A stretch of DNA of 64,000 nucleotides from Duganella radicis (GCF_009720825.1 NZ_WNKY01000001.1:434001-498000); one strand, 5' to 3'; positions 45,023 through 54,735 are shown, counted from the stretch's first letter. Notes: generated by a model from the sequence alone, not told the origin. Numbers and translations are program-made.

Positions 45023-45469
45023 TTAATTGATGGCGATTTGCCTGCCGGCCTTGCCAGCTTTTTTAGGCAAGGTCAGCGACAGAACGCCGTCGGCATAGCG
45101 CGCGACGACATTCGCGTCGTCGATATCGTGTGCCAGCGTGAAGCTGCGACGCTGGGCGCCACGGAAGCACTCGCTGCGCAACTGTTTGCCGAGCTTTTCT
45201 TCGCTCTCGTGTTTCAGCTCGGCAGAAATCGACACTTCATTGCCCTGGACGTCGACCTTGATGTCTTCTTTCTTCACGCCGGGGATTTCGGCCTTGACGG
45301 AATACGTCGTATCGCCCTCCGTAACGTCGATCTTGATGCGGGGCTCGAGCTTCCAGTCCCGCAGGGCCGGGCGCAAGTTGAAGTCGCGGAACCAGTCCTC
45401 AAGCCCATTGAATGGCTCAAAACGGGCGATGTCCGTGAATGGATCGAAACGGGTCAGATTATTAGCCAT
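45023..45469 (-). CDS. Hsp20/alpha-crystallin small heat-shock protein
   Basis: The ATG at 45469 (GAGG site) gives 148 aa. The alpha-crystallin domain is complete: RIKIDVTEGDTTYSVKAEIP, GVKKEDIKVDVQGNEVSIS, FRGAQRRSFTLAHDID and the A-x-x-x-DGVLSLTLPK signature (ARYADGVLSLTLPK). It prevents aggregation of unfolded proteins without ATP. A weak FNR-like box (45552-45565) lies 89 bp upstream, in keeping with the presence of small heat-shock proteins in other low-oxygen regulons. Confidence 0.95.
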   Translation of the reverse strand: MANNLTRFDPFTDIARFEPFNGLEDWFRDFNLRPALRDWKLEPRIKIDVTEGDTTYSVKAEIPGVKKEDIKVDVQGNEVSISAELKHESEEKLGKQLRSECFRGAQRRSFTLAHDIDDANVVARYADGVLSLTLPKKAGKAGRQIAIN

Positions 45470-45551
45470 GGTATACCTCACTTTTGAATGTCAATGACAG
45501 CATCCGGATGGATGTGCGTATTGATGGTATTGATTTGGCTCGGATTTCTGC

Positions 45552-45565
45552 ATGATCCAGGTCAA
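45552..45565 (-). promoter_or_regulatory. Weak FNR-like box upstream of Hsp20
   Basis: ATGATCCAGGTCAA, eight of ten consensus bases; centre about 89 bp before the Hsp20 start, further than in the other cases. Confidence 0.4.
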
Positions 45566-45578
45566 ATTCCCCGTCGAT

Positions 45579-48062
45579 TTATCGGCTGGCCACCAGCCTT
45601 TTCACGGCGGCCGTTCCCGCCACGCAGCACAGTCCGATTGCGGCCACGACGCCGAGCTCCGGCGCCGTAAGCGCCGCGAAGCGGAACGCCCGCGCCACTG
45701 GTGGCACATACAGCACCAACGCCAACAGCAGCAGCACCGAAGCGCTCATCAGCAGCGGAATGGGGTTCCCGCCGCCGAATCCGGATGCGGCACCGGGGCG
45801 AGGTGTCAGATTGGAAAAAATCAGGCCCAGATTGGCCAGCACCAATATGACAAAGCCTGCCGCCCGCGCGGCCGCTTCCGGCAGCGCGGTCAACGCCCAG
45901 CGATAAGCAAAAGCGGTCAGCAGCAGCGTCAGCGTACCCTGCGCCAGCGCGCTGATCATGGTGGACCGGTCCAGCAGGCGCTCATCGCTACGACGTGGCG
46001 GCAAGCGCATGGCATCGCGCCCGGAAGCCTGGTTTTCGAAGGCCAGCGAACAAGCCGGATCGATGATCAGTTCAATGAACGCGATATGCATGGGATACAG
46101 CAGCACCGGCCAGTCCAGCAGGGCCGGCAGCAGCGCCAGGCCGGCGATCGGCACGTGCATCGCCAGGACATAACGCATCGCGCTCCGCATATTGGCGAAT
46201 ATGCGGCGCCCCAACCGCACGCCCTGGACGATGGAAATAAAGTGATCGTCCAGCAGCACCAACGCGGCCGCCTCGCGCGCCACTTCACTGCCGCGCCTGC
46301 CCATGGCGATGCCGACGTCGGCCGCCTTCAGGGCCGGAGCGTCATTCACGCCATCCCCCGTCATGCCCACGACTTGCGCATCGGCTTTGAGAGCCTGCAC
46401 GATACGCAGCTTTTGCGCGGGACGTATGCGGGCACAGACGCTGACCGCGGAGAGCCGGCGGCGCAAGCCGCCTCATCCAGCCGATCCACTTCATCGCCGT
46501 TCAGCACTTCCACCGCGGGCAGGCCGGCCTGCGCCGCGATGCTCAGCGCGGTCGCCGGGTAGTCGCCCGTGATCATGATCAGCCGTATCCCCGCTTCCCG
46601 GCATTCCCGCACGGCCTGCGGCACCTCGGGACGCAACGGGTCGGACAGCGCGATGAGGCCGATGAAATGAAAATCAAAACCTGTCTGCGCATCGGGCAGC
46701 GTGCGACCGGCGTGGCGGGCGCCCGCCACGCCGATTACGCGCAGGCCCTGCGCCGCCATCGCATCCATGGCCAATTGCATGCCGCGCCGGTCCGCTCATT
46801 TGACACAAGTCCGCGACGGCTTCCGGCGCACCTTTGCAGGCCACCACCGACGCATCGCCGGCATCATCCGCCCACACCTGCGACATCGCGCTGCGCTCGG
46901 CCGACAGCGGGTATTCCCTGAGCGGTTCATCCTCCCGTATGCCGCCGGCCATGGCGTGCAAGGCGGTTTCCATCGGATCGTAAGCGCGCTGCTTGCTGGC
47001 CAGGGAGGCAAAGCGGATCAATTGCTCGAACGGGGCGCCCGCCACTGCTTCCTCCCGGTCCAGACGCAGTGTTACGCCGGCAGCATGGAGTTGTTCGACA
47101 CGCATGCGATTTTCGGTCAAGGTGCCGGTCTTGTCGACGCATAGGACCGATACGCAGCCCAGTGCTTCGATCGCGGCCAGGCGGCGCGTCAGTACATTGG
47201 TCCGCGCCAGGCGCCAGGCGCCGATGGCTGGAAAAATGGTCATGATCACCGGCAGTTCCTCCGGCAGCAGCGCCATCGAAACAGCAATGCCCGCCAACAG
47301 CGCGGACAGCCACGCGCCGTGCATCGCGCCATACAGCACCGTCACCAGCAGGCTGGTGGCCAGCGCGACCAGCGCCCACACGCGGATGGTTCTGGTATTG
47401 CCGCGCTGAAGCGGGGTGTCCTGGACATCCAGTTCGGTCAGGCTGGCCCCAAGCTTGCCCAGCTCGGTTTGTCGACCGGTCGCCGTCACCTCGGCGACTC
47501 CCTCGCCCTGCACGACCAGGGTACCGGACCAGAGAAAAGGCAGTGCTTCGCCTCGCGCCACGGCGCCAGGAATCTCGCCGCCGGATACGGCTTTGTTGAC
47601 AGGCCAGGATTCGCCCGTCAACAGCGATTCATCGACCTTGAGATTCTGGCCCCGTAGCAGAACCGCGTCCGCGGCGACGCGCTCGCCTTCCGCGACCATC
47701 AGTACATCGCCGCGGACGACCTCGCCGCCATCGATCCGCACCGGTCTGCCGTCCCGCAGCACCAGCGCGCGCGGACTGCTGAGGTCACGCAACGCCCGCA
47801 GGGCATGTTCGGATTTCTGTTGCTGCCGCAGAGTCACAGTTATCGTCACGCACACCATCAAACCCAAAACCAGGCCCTCGTGCGGCTCACCGATGGACAG
47901 GTACAAGCCGCAGGCAATCAGCAATAACAGGATCATCGGCTCGCTCAGGGTGCGCAGAACAATCTGGCCGAGGCGGCCGCGCGGCTGGGGGACGCGGTTG
48001 GCGCCCTCCAGCACCAGCCGGCGTCGGGCTTCTTCGCCGGATAGCCCTTTCAGATCGGACAT
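45579..48062 (-). pseudogene. Cation-transporting P-type ATPase with two frameshifts
   Basis: The start is the ATG at 48062 after GGGAG. The first frame (to about 46790) has the actuator motif LTGES, membrane helices, the phosphorylation motif DKTGTLT and the nucleotide domain. The next piece (about 46780-46465) holds MAAQGLRVIGVAGA, IALSDPLRPEVPQAV and MITGDYPATA. The third (46466-45579) has RPAQKLRIVQAL, MTGDGVNDAPALK and the C-terminal membrane helices. Each join needs a one-base change. All catalytic motifs survive, so decay is recent or the sequence has errors. The layout is that of PMA1/PacL-like P-type ATPases; the ion is unknown. It would encode about 820 aa. Confidence 0.85.
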
Positions 48063-48143
48063 GTCTCTGCTCCCGCGGGCGAATGAGCCTGTTGCCACCA
48101 GGTCAGCGGGATGACGGCAGACGGCTCCACGCGCCCCCCTGCT

Positions 48144-48560
48144 TTAGCCGCGACGCGGCTGCGGGCGCGCGCGCCCCGGCCCCCTCTCAGCCGCGACCCG
48201 CAGCGCGATCGCCAACGCCGTGTCGGCGGTGGCGAGATGCAACTCGAACCAGGGCATGATCAGGCTGGCCGCCGTGCGTCCGGCGCGGAGGTCGCCGGGT
48301 GGCAGTCCGTGCAAGGTGGCGAGCACCCGCGCGTGCTGTTCGCGGTGCGAACGGAGCGCCGGATAATCGATCGCTTCCATCAACGATTCCTCCAGACGGA
48401 AGTCCTCCTCAAGGGCGGCGGTCAACGCCGCCATGCCCGCCTCGAACTCGCTGTCGGGCGCGTCCAGCAGTTGCCTGACTTGTTCCGTTAACGCCCGGTG
48501 AGCCTCATCAAACAGTGGTATGTCCAACGCCATGTCGGCGCGCCATCCGCTCGCGTCCAT
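48144..48560 (-). CDS. Bacteriohemerythrin-like O2-binding protein
   Basis: The ATG at 48560 follows GGGAGGGAAG and gives 138 aa. The hemerythrin pattern is visible: PLFDEAHRALTEQ (His21), DFRLEESLMEAIDYP, HREQH and PWFELHLATAD (H-x4-D). In typical bacteriohemerythrins the second helix has HFxxEE; here it reads DFRLEE, so one iron-ligand His is replaced by Asp. It may store or sense O2. An FNR box lies 73 bp upstream with a CATAAT -10 (48603-48598). Confidence 0.85.
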   Translation of the reverse strand: MDASGWRADMALDIPLFDEAHRALTEQVRQLLDAPDSEFEAGMAALTAALEEDFRLEESLMEAIDYPALRSHREQHARVLATLHGLPPGDLRAGRTAASLIMPWFELHLATADTALAIALRVAAERGPGRARPQPRRG

Positions 48561-48626
48561 CTTCCCTCCCCACTCGTCGATATGCGAAAGCAAGCCGATT
48601 ATGATGGACTTCGAGCCGCCAGGTAT

Positions 48627-48640
48627 TTGACCCAGATCAA
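48627..48640 (-). promoter_or_regulatory. FNR box for hemerythrin
   Basis: TTGACCCAGATCAA, nine of ten consensus bases; centre about 73 bp before the start codon. Confidence 0.75.
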
Positions 48641-48644
48641 ATCT

Positions 48645-48942
48645 TCACCATCGCGCGAGATCGCCGCCGCGCGGTCGCCGTGGCGCACCTTCCGCGACAC
48701 CGCAGACGGGCAAGGGGCGTCGGCCGCCACGCGCGCCGCCCAGCGCTCGCTCTCGCGAGCTGACGTCCTGGCCGGCCACCAGCACCACGTCGCGACCGGC
48801 GATGGAGGACGACAGTCGCGGACAGCTTTCCCCATCCGGAACATGACGCGGCGGCAGCTCGCCCATTGCCCGTCCCTTGGCGTGCGCCCCGCGCGGCTGC
48901 GCAGGTTTCGCCGCCGGGCGAGGCCAGCGACAGTGGATTCAT
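48645..48942 (-). pseudogene. Remnant of ribose-phosphate pyrophosphokinase (prs)
   Basis: The ATG at 48942 overlaps the phosphorylase stop (ATGA). The first codons read MNPLSLASPGGETCAAA, like Prs N-termini (MxPLLLALPGNExxA). About 34 codons in, one frame over, comes PDGESCPRLSSSIAGRDVVL, matching the Prs PDGE region. The frame ends near 48645, so some 70% of the gene is missing. Prs genes commonly follow this type of phosphorylase and the MBL nuclease; here only the decayed front end survives. Confidence 0.75.
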
Positions 48943-50456
48943 CCCGCCTCCTGTATCGTGAACAGCGTGTCCTGCGCCGCCGCGTACGCCGCCGCATACG
49001 CCAGTTCCCCCGGCGATTCGGCGTGCAGCGTCAGCAAAGGCTCGCCCGCCTCCAGCTGACTGCCAAGCGGCCGGTGCAGTTCCAGTCCGGCGGCTGGCGC
49101 CTTCGGCGCGCCGGCCAGTTTGGCCAGCCGCGCCAGCCGGCGGTTGTCGATGGCAATCAGCCGGCCGCCGTGCAGGGCCGCCACCACCTGGGTGTAATCG
49201 GCACGCGGCGGTTCGCGCATGCCGCCTTGCGCCGTGCAGATCGCTCGCAGCTTGCGCCAGGCCGCGCCACTGTCCAGCGTACTGGCGGCCAGCGACAGTC
49301 CATGCCCGGGCGCTGCCTTGCCGCCCAGTTCCAGCAGGCGCGCTGCCAGCTGTATCGCGCGTTGGCGCAAATCGGCCGGCGCGTCGGCGGCCCCTCGCAG
49401 CACCGCCAGCGCGTCACGCGCCTCCAGCGCCGGCCCGATGCCGCGCCCCACCGGTTGCGAACCATCGCTCAGCATGACGTCAACGGCGATACCGAGTGCC
49501 TCGCCGACGCCGCGAAAGCGCCGCGTCAGCGCATGCGCGGCCTGCTCAGACCGTACCTTGGCGGTGCGGCCGACCGGCATGTCGATCAGCACATGGTTGG
49601 AACCGGCCGCCACTTTTTTTGACAGAACGGACGCCACCAGCAGACCGTCGCTGTCCAGGCCGAGCGGGCGCTCCACCCGTATCAGCAAATCGTCCGCCGG
49701 GCTCAAGGAGACGGCGCCGCCCCAGACGATGCAACCGCCCTCGCGCTCCACCACACGGCGCATGGCGGGAATGTCCAGCTCCACCGGCGCCAGCGTCCCC
49801 ATTGCATCGGCCGTGCCGGCCGGTGAGGTGATCGCGCGCGACGACGTTTTGGGAATGGTGAGTCCGCAGGCCGCCACTATCGGCACCACCAGCAGGCTGG
49901 TGCGGTTGCCTGGCAAGCCGCCCACGCAATGCTTGTCGAGCACCATATCGCGCGGCCAATCCAGACGTTGTCCCACGGCCACCATGGCTTCGGTCAGGGC
50001 AATGGTTTCGGCGAGGTCCACCCGATCTCCCGAACAAGCGGTGATCAGTGCAGCCATTTCGATGTCGGAATAGCGGCCCTCGGCCACGTCGCGCATGATG
50101 GCGGCCGCGGCCTCCGCGCCGAGCGGCCTGCCGTATATCTTGGCCCGTACCGACGATAGCGACAGCAGCGGGCGGGCGTGCCCCACGCGCAGCGCCGCCC
50201 CCTCCTCGCCGCCCAACGCGCGCCATGCCGCCTCGGACAGGCCGAGCTGGTTCTTGTCGATCAGTTCATCATGGACCACATTCAGGGTGGCGACGATGTG
50301 AGCGTCGCCGCGCCATATCTCGATGCGAGAGCGCGACTCGAACCCCTCCGATTTGCAAACCGGGCAGTCGCTGCGCAGGTAGGCCACCGGCTCCTGATAG
50401 GTGTCGATCCCCAGCCGGCGTAGCAACAACCCGGCGGGGCCGGGCGCGGCGGTCAT
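48939..50456 (-). CDS. Thymidine/AMP phosphorylase family protein
   Basis: The ATG at 50456 overlaps the MBL gene stop (ATGA) and gives 505 aa, the longer AMP-phosphorylase-like form with an N-terminal domain of about 80 residues. The signature KHCVGGLPGNRTSLLVVPIV, then IPKTSSRAITSPAGTADAMG, is intact. The C-terminus has the PYNP-type domain (ELHRPLGSQLEAGEPLLTLH). It phosphorolyses nucleosides or nucleotides, releasing a ribose phosphate. With the upstream RNA-degrading enzyme this suggests RNA salvage under energy stress. Substrate choice is not certain. Confidence 0.9.
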   Translation of the reverse strand: MTAAPGPAGLLLRRLGIDTYQEPVAYLRSDCPVCKSEGFESRSRIEIWRGDAHIVATLNVVHDELIDKNQLGLSEAAWRALGGEEGAALRVGHARPLLSLSSVRAKIYGRPLGAEAAAAIMRDVAEGRYSDIEMAALITACSGDRVDLAETIALTEAMVAVGQRLDWPRDMVLDKHCVGGLPGNRTSLLVVPIVAACGLTIPKTSSRAITSPAGTADAMGTLAPVELDIPAMRRVVEREGGCIVWGGAVSLSPADDLLIRVERPLGLDSDGLLVASVLSKKVAAGSNHVLIDMPVGRTAKVRSEQAAHALTRRFRGVGEALGIAVDVMLSDGSQPVGRGIGPALEARDALAVLRGAADAPADLRQRAIQLAARLLELGGKAAPGHGLSLAASTLDSGAAWRKLRAICTAQGGMREPPRADYTQVVAALHGGRLIAIDNRRLARLAKLAGAPKAPAAGLELHRPLGSQLEAGEPLLTLHAESPGELAYAAAYAAAQDTLFTIQEAG

Positions 50457-51814
50457 GTCAGCTCCTGCAGTTCCAGATATTCGGGTACGCGGCAATCCCA
50501 GTGCAACTCTTCCTGGATGCGATGACGCAGGGCGTCCGCCGCCGCCGGCTCACCATGCGTGACGAAGGTGCGCCGCGGAGGCCGCTCAAAATGCCCCAGC
50601 CAGTGCATGATCTCCCTGGCGTCCGCGTGCGCCGACAAATTGTCGATCTGGCAGACGCTGGCGCGCAGCGGCACATATTCGCCATGGACTTTTATTTCCC
50701 TCACGCCGGCCAGCATCGCGGCGCCGCGCGTACCGCCAGCCTGGAATCCGACAAACTGGATGGTATTGCGCGCGTCGCCGGCGAAGGCCTTCAGGTGGTG
50801 CAGCACCCTGCCGCCGGTGGCCATGCCGCTGGCGGCAATGATCACCATCGGCATTTGACGCTGATTGAGCGCGATCGATTCCTCCACGCTGTTGACGATA
50901 TGCGCCGCGCGGCACATGGCCTCGCACTGGCGCTGGTCCAGCCTGTGCAATGAACGATGCTTGCGATATAAGGCGGTGGCATCGGTCGCCATCGGACTGT
51001 TCAGATAAACCGGCAGTATGGGCGGTAATTGCCCTTGTTGCTTGAGCTGATGAATAGCGTACAGGACCGACTGGGCGCGCCCCACCGCGAACGCCGGGAT
51101 CACGGTCACGCCGCCACGCGCGGCAGTTCTGCGGATGGTATCCCCCAACTGAATCGCTGGATCGATCGGGCCGTGCAGACGGTCGCCGTAGGTGGATTCC
51201 ACCACCAGATAATCGCTGCTGTTGATGTGATGCGGGGCAACCATAATCGCGTCGTGCTCCCGCCCCAGGTCGCCGGAGAAAGTGATGCTGCGGCTGCCGT
51301 CATTGATGGTAACGATGGCGGCGCCGAGGATATGGCCGGCCAGCGCCAGTTGTCCGGTCAGTTTGCCGCGGACGCTGAACGGCTGGTCGTACGGCACCGG
51401 TGAAAAATGGGCCAGTGCCCGCACCGCGTCCGCTTCGGTATAGAGCGGCAGCGCTGGCGCATGTTTCGAATAGCCTTTGCGGTTGGCGTGTATGGCTTCC
51501 TCTTCCAGCAATCGCCCGCTGTCAGGCAACAATATCCTGCACAGATCATAGGTGGCTTCACTACAAAGTATCTTGCCGCGGAATCCATCCCTGACCAGTA
51601 CCGGCAAATAGCCGCTGTGATCCAGGTGGGCATGCGTCAGCACGACTGCGCCGATATCGCCTGGCGCAACCGGGAGTTCCTCCCAGTTGCGCAGACGCAG
51701 CTGCTTGTAACCTTGAAATAACCCGCAGTCCACCAGGATGCACTCGCCCTCACTGCTCAGCAGGTATTTGGAACCAGTGACCGTTCCAGTTGCTCCTAAG
51801 AATTGCAATTGCAT
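50453..51814 (-). CDS. MBL-fold beta-CASP ribonuclease-like protein
   Basis: The ATG at 51814 gives 453 aa. Metallo-beta-lactamase motifs are complete: THAHLDHSGYLPVLVRDGF (HxHxDH), GHILGAA, FSGDLGRE. The beta-CASP part has VIPAFAVGRAQSVLYAIHQL, ASGMATGGRVLHHL and the C-terminal LSAHADAREI and FVTHGEP. These are the marks of the RNA exonuclease/CPSF-like family. It is coupled to the phosphorylase gene and preceded by a perfect FNR box with a TAGCAT -10 (51854-51849), so RNA turnover seems tied to oxygen limitation. Confidence 0.93.
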   Translation of the reverse strand: MQLQFLGATGTVTGSKYLLSSEGECILVDCGLFQGYKQLRLRNWEELPVAPGDIGAVVLTHAHLDHSGYLPVLVRDGFRGKILCSEATYDLCRILLPDSGRLLEEEAIHANRKGYSKHAPALPLYTEADAVRALAHFSPVPYDQPFSVRGKLTGQLALAGHILGAAIVTINDGSRSITFSGDLGREHDAIMVAPHHINSSDYLVVESTYGDRLHGPIDPAIQLGDTIRRTAARGGVTVIPAFAVGRAQSVLYAIHQLKQQGQLPPILPVYLNSPMATDATALYRKHRSLHRLDQRQCEAMCRAAHIVNSVEESIALNQRQMPMVIIAASGMATGGRVLHHLKAFAGDARNTIQFVGFQAGGTRGAAMLAGVREIKVHGEYVPLRASVCQIDNLSAHADAREIMHWLGHFERPPRRTFVTHGEPAAADALRHRIQEELHWDCRVPEYLELQELT

Positions 51815-51877
51815 GATAGCCTCGGCACTTGGCGATGAACTCAAGTGCATGCTAGTCGCGGTCGGGTAATGCTGCCC

Positions 51878-51891
51878 TTGATTTAGATCAA
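51878..51891 (-). promoter_or_regulatory. FNR box for the MBL nuclease operon
   Basis: TTGATTTAGATCAA, perfect consensus; centre about 70 bp before the ATG at 51814. Confidence 0.85.
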
Positions 51892-51932
51892 GTTGATCGC
51901 ACTGGCCCTAATCCAGCCAAGATCGTTCCTTA

Positions 51933-51946
51933 TTGACCTGAATCAA
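51933..51946 (+). promoter_or_regulatory. FNR box for the DUF4015 gene
   Basis: TTGACCTGAATCAA, nine of ten; centre about 64 bp before the ATG at 52004, with TAGCAT at 51969-51974 as -10. Confidence 0.75.
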
Positions 51947-52003
51947 ACAAATTTCATTACTTCCTCGGTAGCATGACTGCTGCCACAACCGAGGAGCAAG
52001 CGC

Positions 52004-53266
52004 ATGCGTACCTTGATCTGGGTATCGATATCAATCCTGGCGGCCGGGATGTTCCGCGCCCGGTCGGCGCAAGCACTGGACGGCCATGTGCTGGACGCGA
52101 TCAACGGTCAACCCGTCCGCGGCGCCATCGTTACCGCGACTGTCGCGGGCGGCACACAAATCGCAGTCGCCGCCGAAGACGGCAGTTTCCAGTTCGCGTC
52201 GGCGCCGCAAAAGGTCGCCGCACGCGCCATCGGCTACGGCCGCGCCGCCGCGGTGACGCAAGACGACCTGTCCCATCTGGTGCTGCGTTTATCGCCATTG
52301 CGTCCCAAAGGCTTGTACCTGTCGGTGTATGGCGTCGGCGACGCCGGCCTGCGCGATGCCGCCGTCAAGCTGGTCGATATCACGGAATTGAATGCGCTGG
52401 TGATCGACGTGAAGGGCGACCGCGGGCTGATACCGTACCCCTCAGGCGTGGCGGGCGCGATCTCGTGCGGTGCCCGCAGCCAGACCACGGTGCGCGACAT
52501 GAGCGCGGTAATCGCGTATCTGAAAAGCCATGGCATCTATTTGATCGGCCGTATCGTGGTCTTCAAGGACCATCCTCTGGCCAACTGTCACCCGGAATGG
52601 GCGGTTAAGGTAACAAAAGGCCAGTTATTCCGTGACCGTGAACAACAAGCCTGGATAGACCCGTCACGCCGGGAGGCCTGGAGCTACTCGCTGGCGCTGG
52701 CGGCCGAGGCGGCGGCGCTGGGATTCGACGAAATACAATTCGACTATGTCCGCTTCCCGGACGCGCAGGGCTTGCAATTCTCCGTCCCCGGCACCGCCGC
52801 AAACCGGAGCGCCGCCATTACCGGCTTCCTGGCCGCGGCGCGGGCCCGGCTCGCTCCGTACAATGTGTTCATCGGCGCCGACATCTTTGGCTACGTGGCC
52901 TGGAACGAGAGCGACACCGGCATAGGACAGGATCTTCTGCAACTGGTGGAGACCGTCGATTATCTCTCGCCCTTGCTCTATCCGTCCGGGTATAAATACG
53001 GCATTCCCGGCTATGCCGATCCGATCCGGCATCCTTACGAGATCGTCTACCTGACATTGCGGCATGCGCTGGAACGTGCCCATATTTCGCCACTCCGCCT
53101 GCGCCCTTGGCTGCAGGCCTTCCGCGATTATGCCTTTGATCGCCGCCTGTTCGATGCCGATGAAATCCGCGCCCAGATCAGAGGAGCCGAACAGGCCGGC
53201 AGCGACGGCTGGATGCTATGGAACCCACGCAATATCTATACCGCCGATGGTCTATCCCCCCGTTGA
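52004..53266 (+). CDS. Exported putative glycoside hydrolase (DUF4015 type)
   Basis: The ATG at 52004 follows GAGGAG; 420 aa. A signal peptide (about 1-24) is followed by a carboxypeptidase-regulatory-like beta domain (GHVLDAINGQPVRGAIVTAT). The main domain is a barrel of the DUF4015 family: GLYLSVYGVGD, LNALVIDVKGDRGLIPYPS, IYLIGRIVVFKDHPLA, FDEIQFDYVRFPD and DYLSPLLYPSGYKYG. Acidic residues in QFDYVRFPD are the likely active-site region by analogy. The substrate is unknown. Why an exported glycosidase sits in a low-oxygen regulon is unclear; matrix remodelling is one idea. Confidence 0.85.
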   Translation: MRTLIWVSISILAAGMFRARSAQALDGHVLDAINGQPVRGAIVTATVAGGTQIAVAAEDGSFQFASAPQKVAARAIGYGRAAAVTQDDLSHLVLRLSPLRPKGLYLSVYGVGDAGLRDAAVKLVDITELNALVIDVKGDRGLIPYPSGVAGAISCGARSQTTVRDMSAVIAYLKSHGIYLIGRIVVFKDHPLANCHPEWAVKVTKGQLFRDREQQAWIDPSRREAWSYSLALAAEAAALGFDEIQFDYVRFPDAQGLQFSVPGTAANRSAAITGFLAAARARLAPYNVFIGADIFGYVAWNESDTGIGQDLLQLVETVDYLSPLLYPSGYKYGIPGYADPIRHPYEIVYLTLRHALERAHISPLRLRPWLQAFRDYAFDRRLFDADEIRAQIRGAEQAGSDGWMLWNPRNIYTADGLSPR

Positions 53267-53278
53267 TTGCCGGCGAAG

Positions 53279-54655
53279 TCAATGCTCGGGTTGCCAACCA
53301 CCGCCCAGCGCCTTGTACAGCCGCACATACGCCGCGCTGTCAGCCACAGCGGCCCGGGCCAGTTCATCCTCGCTGTGGAACAACACCTGCTGGGTGGCCA
53401 GCGCGAGTTCCATGTCTCTTTCGCCGCTCTGATAATCGCGCCGTGCCAGCCCGGCCGCGCTCTGCGCCGCGTCAACCGCTTCGCGTAAGGCCGACAGGCG
53501 ATCACGCGCCGCCTGCACGCTCACCAGCGCGTCTTCAACCTCGCGTAGCGCCAACAACACCGCGCCGCGATAATAGGCGTAACTTTCCAGCACGCTGCCT
53601 TGTTGCGCCGCGACCTGGGCGCGTGCCGCACCGCCGTCAAACGCAACACCACTGACGCTGCCCAGCAGTCCGCGCAACACACCTCCCGCGCCGCCAACAC
53701 CGATACCGTGCAAGCCGATTGACCCCTCGAGGCGCACCAGCGGCTTGCGGGCCGCGTCGGCCTCTCCCAGCCTGGCCACGGCAGCCTCGACCCGCGCCGC
53801 GGCGGAGCGCACATCCGGCCGCTGACGCAACGTGTCCGCGGGAAGGCTCAGGGCCAGTCCGTACGCGGCCTGGGGGACAGGTACATGGAACGCCAACTCC
53901 AATGCCAGCGCCTGCGGCGCCATGCCGCACAGCGCCGCCAGGCTGTGCTCCAGTTGCGCGCGGCTCAGCGTCAGCTCCGCCAGATCGGCGCCGGATAGCG
54001 CGAGGGCGGCGCGCACCCGCTCGCGGTCCAGCTCCGCGCCAGGAGCGGCCAGATCGCGCAGCACGTGCAAACGCATCTGATTGGAGCGCGCCGCCGCCTG
54101 ACGTTGTTGGACGCCGCGCAGTTGGATATATGCCAAAGCCACCTCGGCACTGATACTGACCCGTGTGTCGGCCAGGGTCAAGGTCCGCGCCAGCAGCTCG
54201 GCTTCGCCGGCCGACCAGGCCTGACGCCGCGCGCCGAACAAGTCCGGCTCCCAGCTGGCGTCCAGTCCGGCCTGATAAGTGTTGAGCGTCGCCGCATAGG
54301 ATGGTCTTGCGCTCCGCGCCACCACGCCGGCGTTGACATAGCCGGACAGATTGGCGCCAGCCAGATCGCGCAGCGCGCGCGCCTGCTGCAAATGGGCTTC
54401 GGCCACCGCCATGTCCGTGCTTTCCCGGACGGCACGATCGATCAGCGCGGACAGGGTGGCGTCACCGAAGTGTTGCCACCACGCCGATAAACTGCCTGGA
54501 TCGTGATCGGCCGTGTTCTCAGTCCGCGACCAGCGGTCCGGAATCGGCACGCCCGGCAGCACCGGAATCAACGAACCTTCCAGCGGATGGACGCCCCAGG
54601 ATTGGCAAGCTGACAGCAACGCCCCCAGCACCACACCATAACGTCTGGACCTCAC
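53279..54655 (-). CDS. RND-type outer-membrane efflux lipoprotein (NodT/TolC family)
   Basis: This 458-aa protein has a lipobox (GALLSAC) after a short signal peptide. Two repeated coiled-coil halves follow, as in OprM/NodT proteins: WWQHFGDATLSALIDRAV, VALAYIQLRGVQQRQ, LPADTLRQRPDVRSAAARVE, and LLALREVEDALVSVQAARDR. It would form the outer-membrane channel of a tripartite pump, but no inner-membrane or adaptor gene is next to it, so partners must be elsewhere. It is divergent from a Usp gene with an FNR box on its side. Confidence 0.92.
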   Translation of the reverse strand: MRSRRYGVVLGALLSACQSWGVHPLEGSLIPVLPGVPIPDRWSRTENTADHDPGSLSAWWQHFGDATLSALIDRAVRESTDMAVAEAHLQQARALRDLAGANLSGYVNAGVVARSARPSYAATLNTYQAGLDASWEPDLFGARRQAWSAGEAELLARTLTLADTRVSISAEVALAYIQLRGVQQRQAAARSNQMRLHVLRDLAAPGAELDRERVRAALALSGADLAELTLSRAQLEHSLAALCGMAPQALALELAFHVPVPQAAYGLALSLPADTLRQRPDVRSAAARVEAAVARLGEADAARKPLVRLEGSIGLHGIGVGGAGGVLRGLLGSVSGVAFDGGAARAQVAAQQGSVLESYAYYRGAVLLALREVEDALVSVQAARDRLSALREAVDAAQSAAGLARRDYQSGERDMELALATQQVLFHSEDELARAAVADSAAYVRLYKALGGGWQPEH

Positions 54656-54721
54656 GTCACTCTCCCGAAGTTGAACTCAGTTCACGATATGTTGCAGCGC
54701 CGCTGTTGTCACTGGTCGGGT

Positions 54722-54735
54722 TTGATCCGCATCAA
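54722..54735 (-). promoter_or_regulatory. FNR box for the efflux lipoprotein
   Basis: TTGATCCGCATCAA, perfect half-sites; centre about 73 bp before the start at 54655. The -10 is less clear than at the other promoters. Confidence 0.75.
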
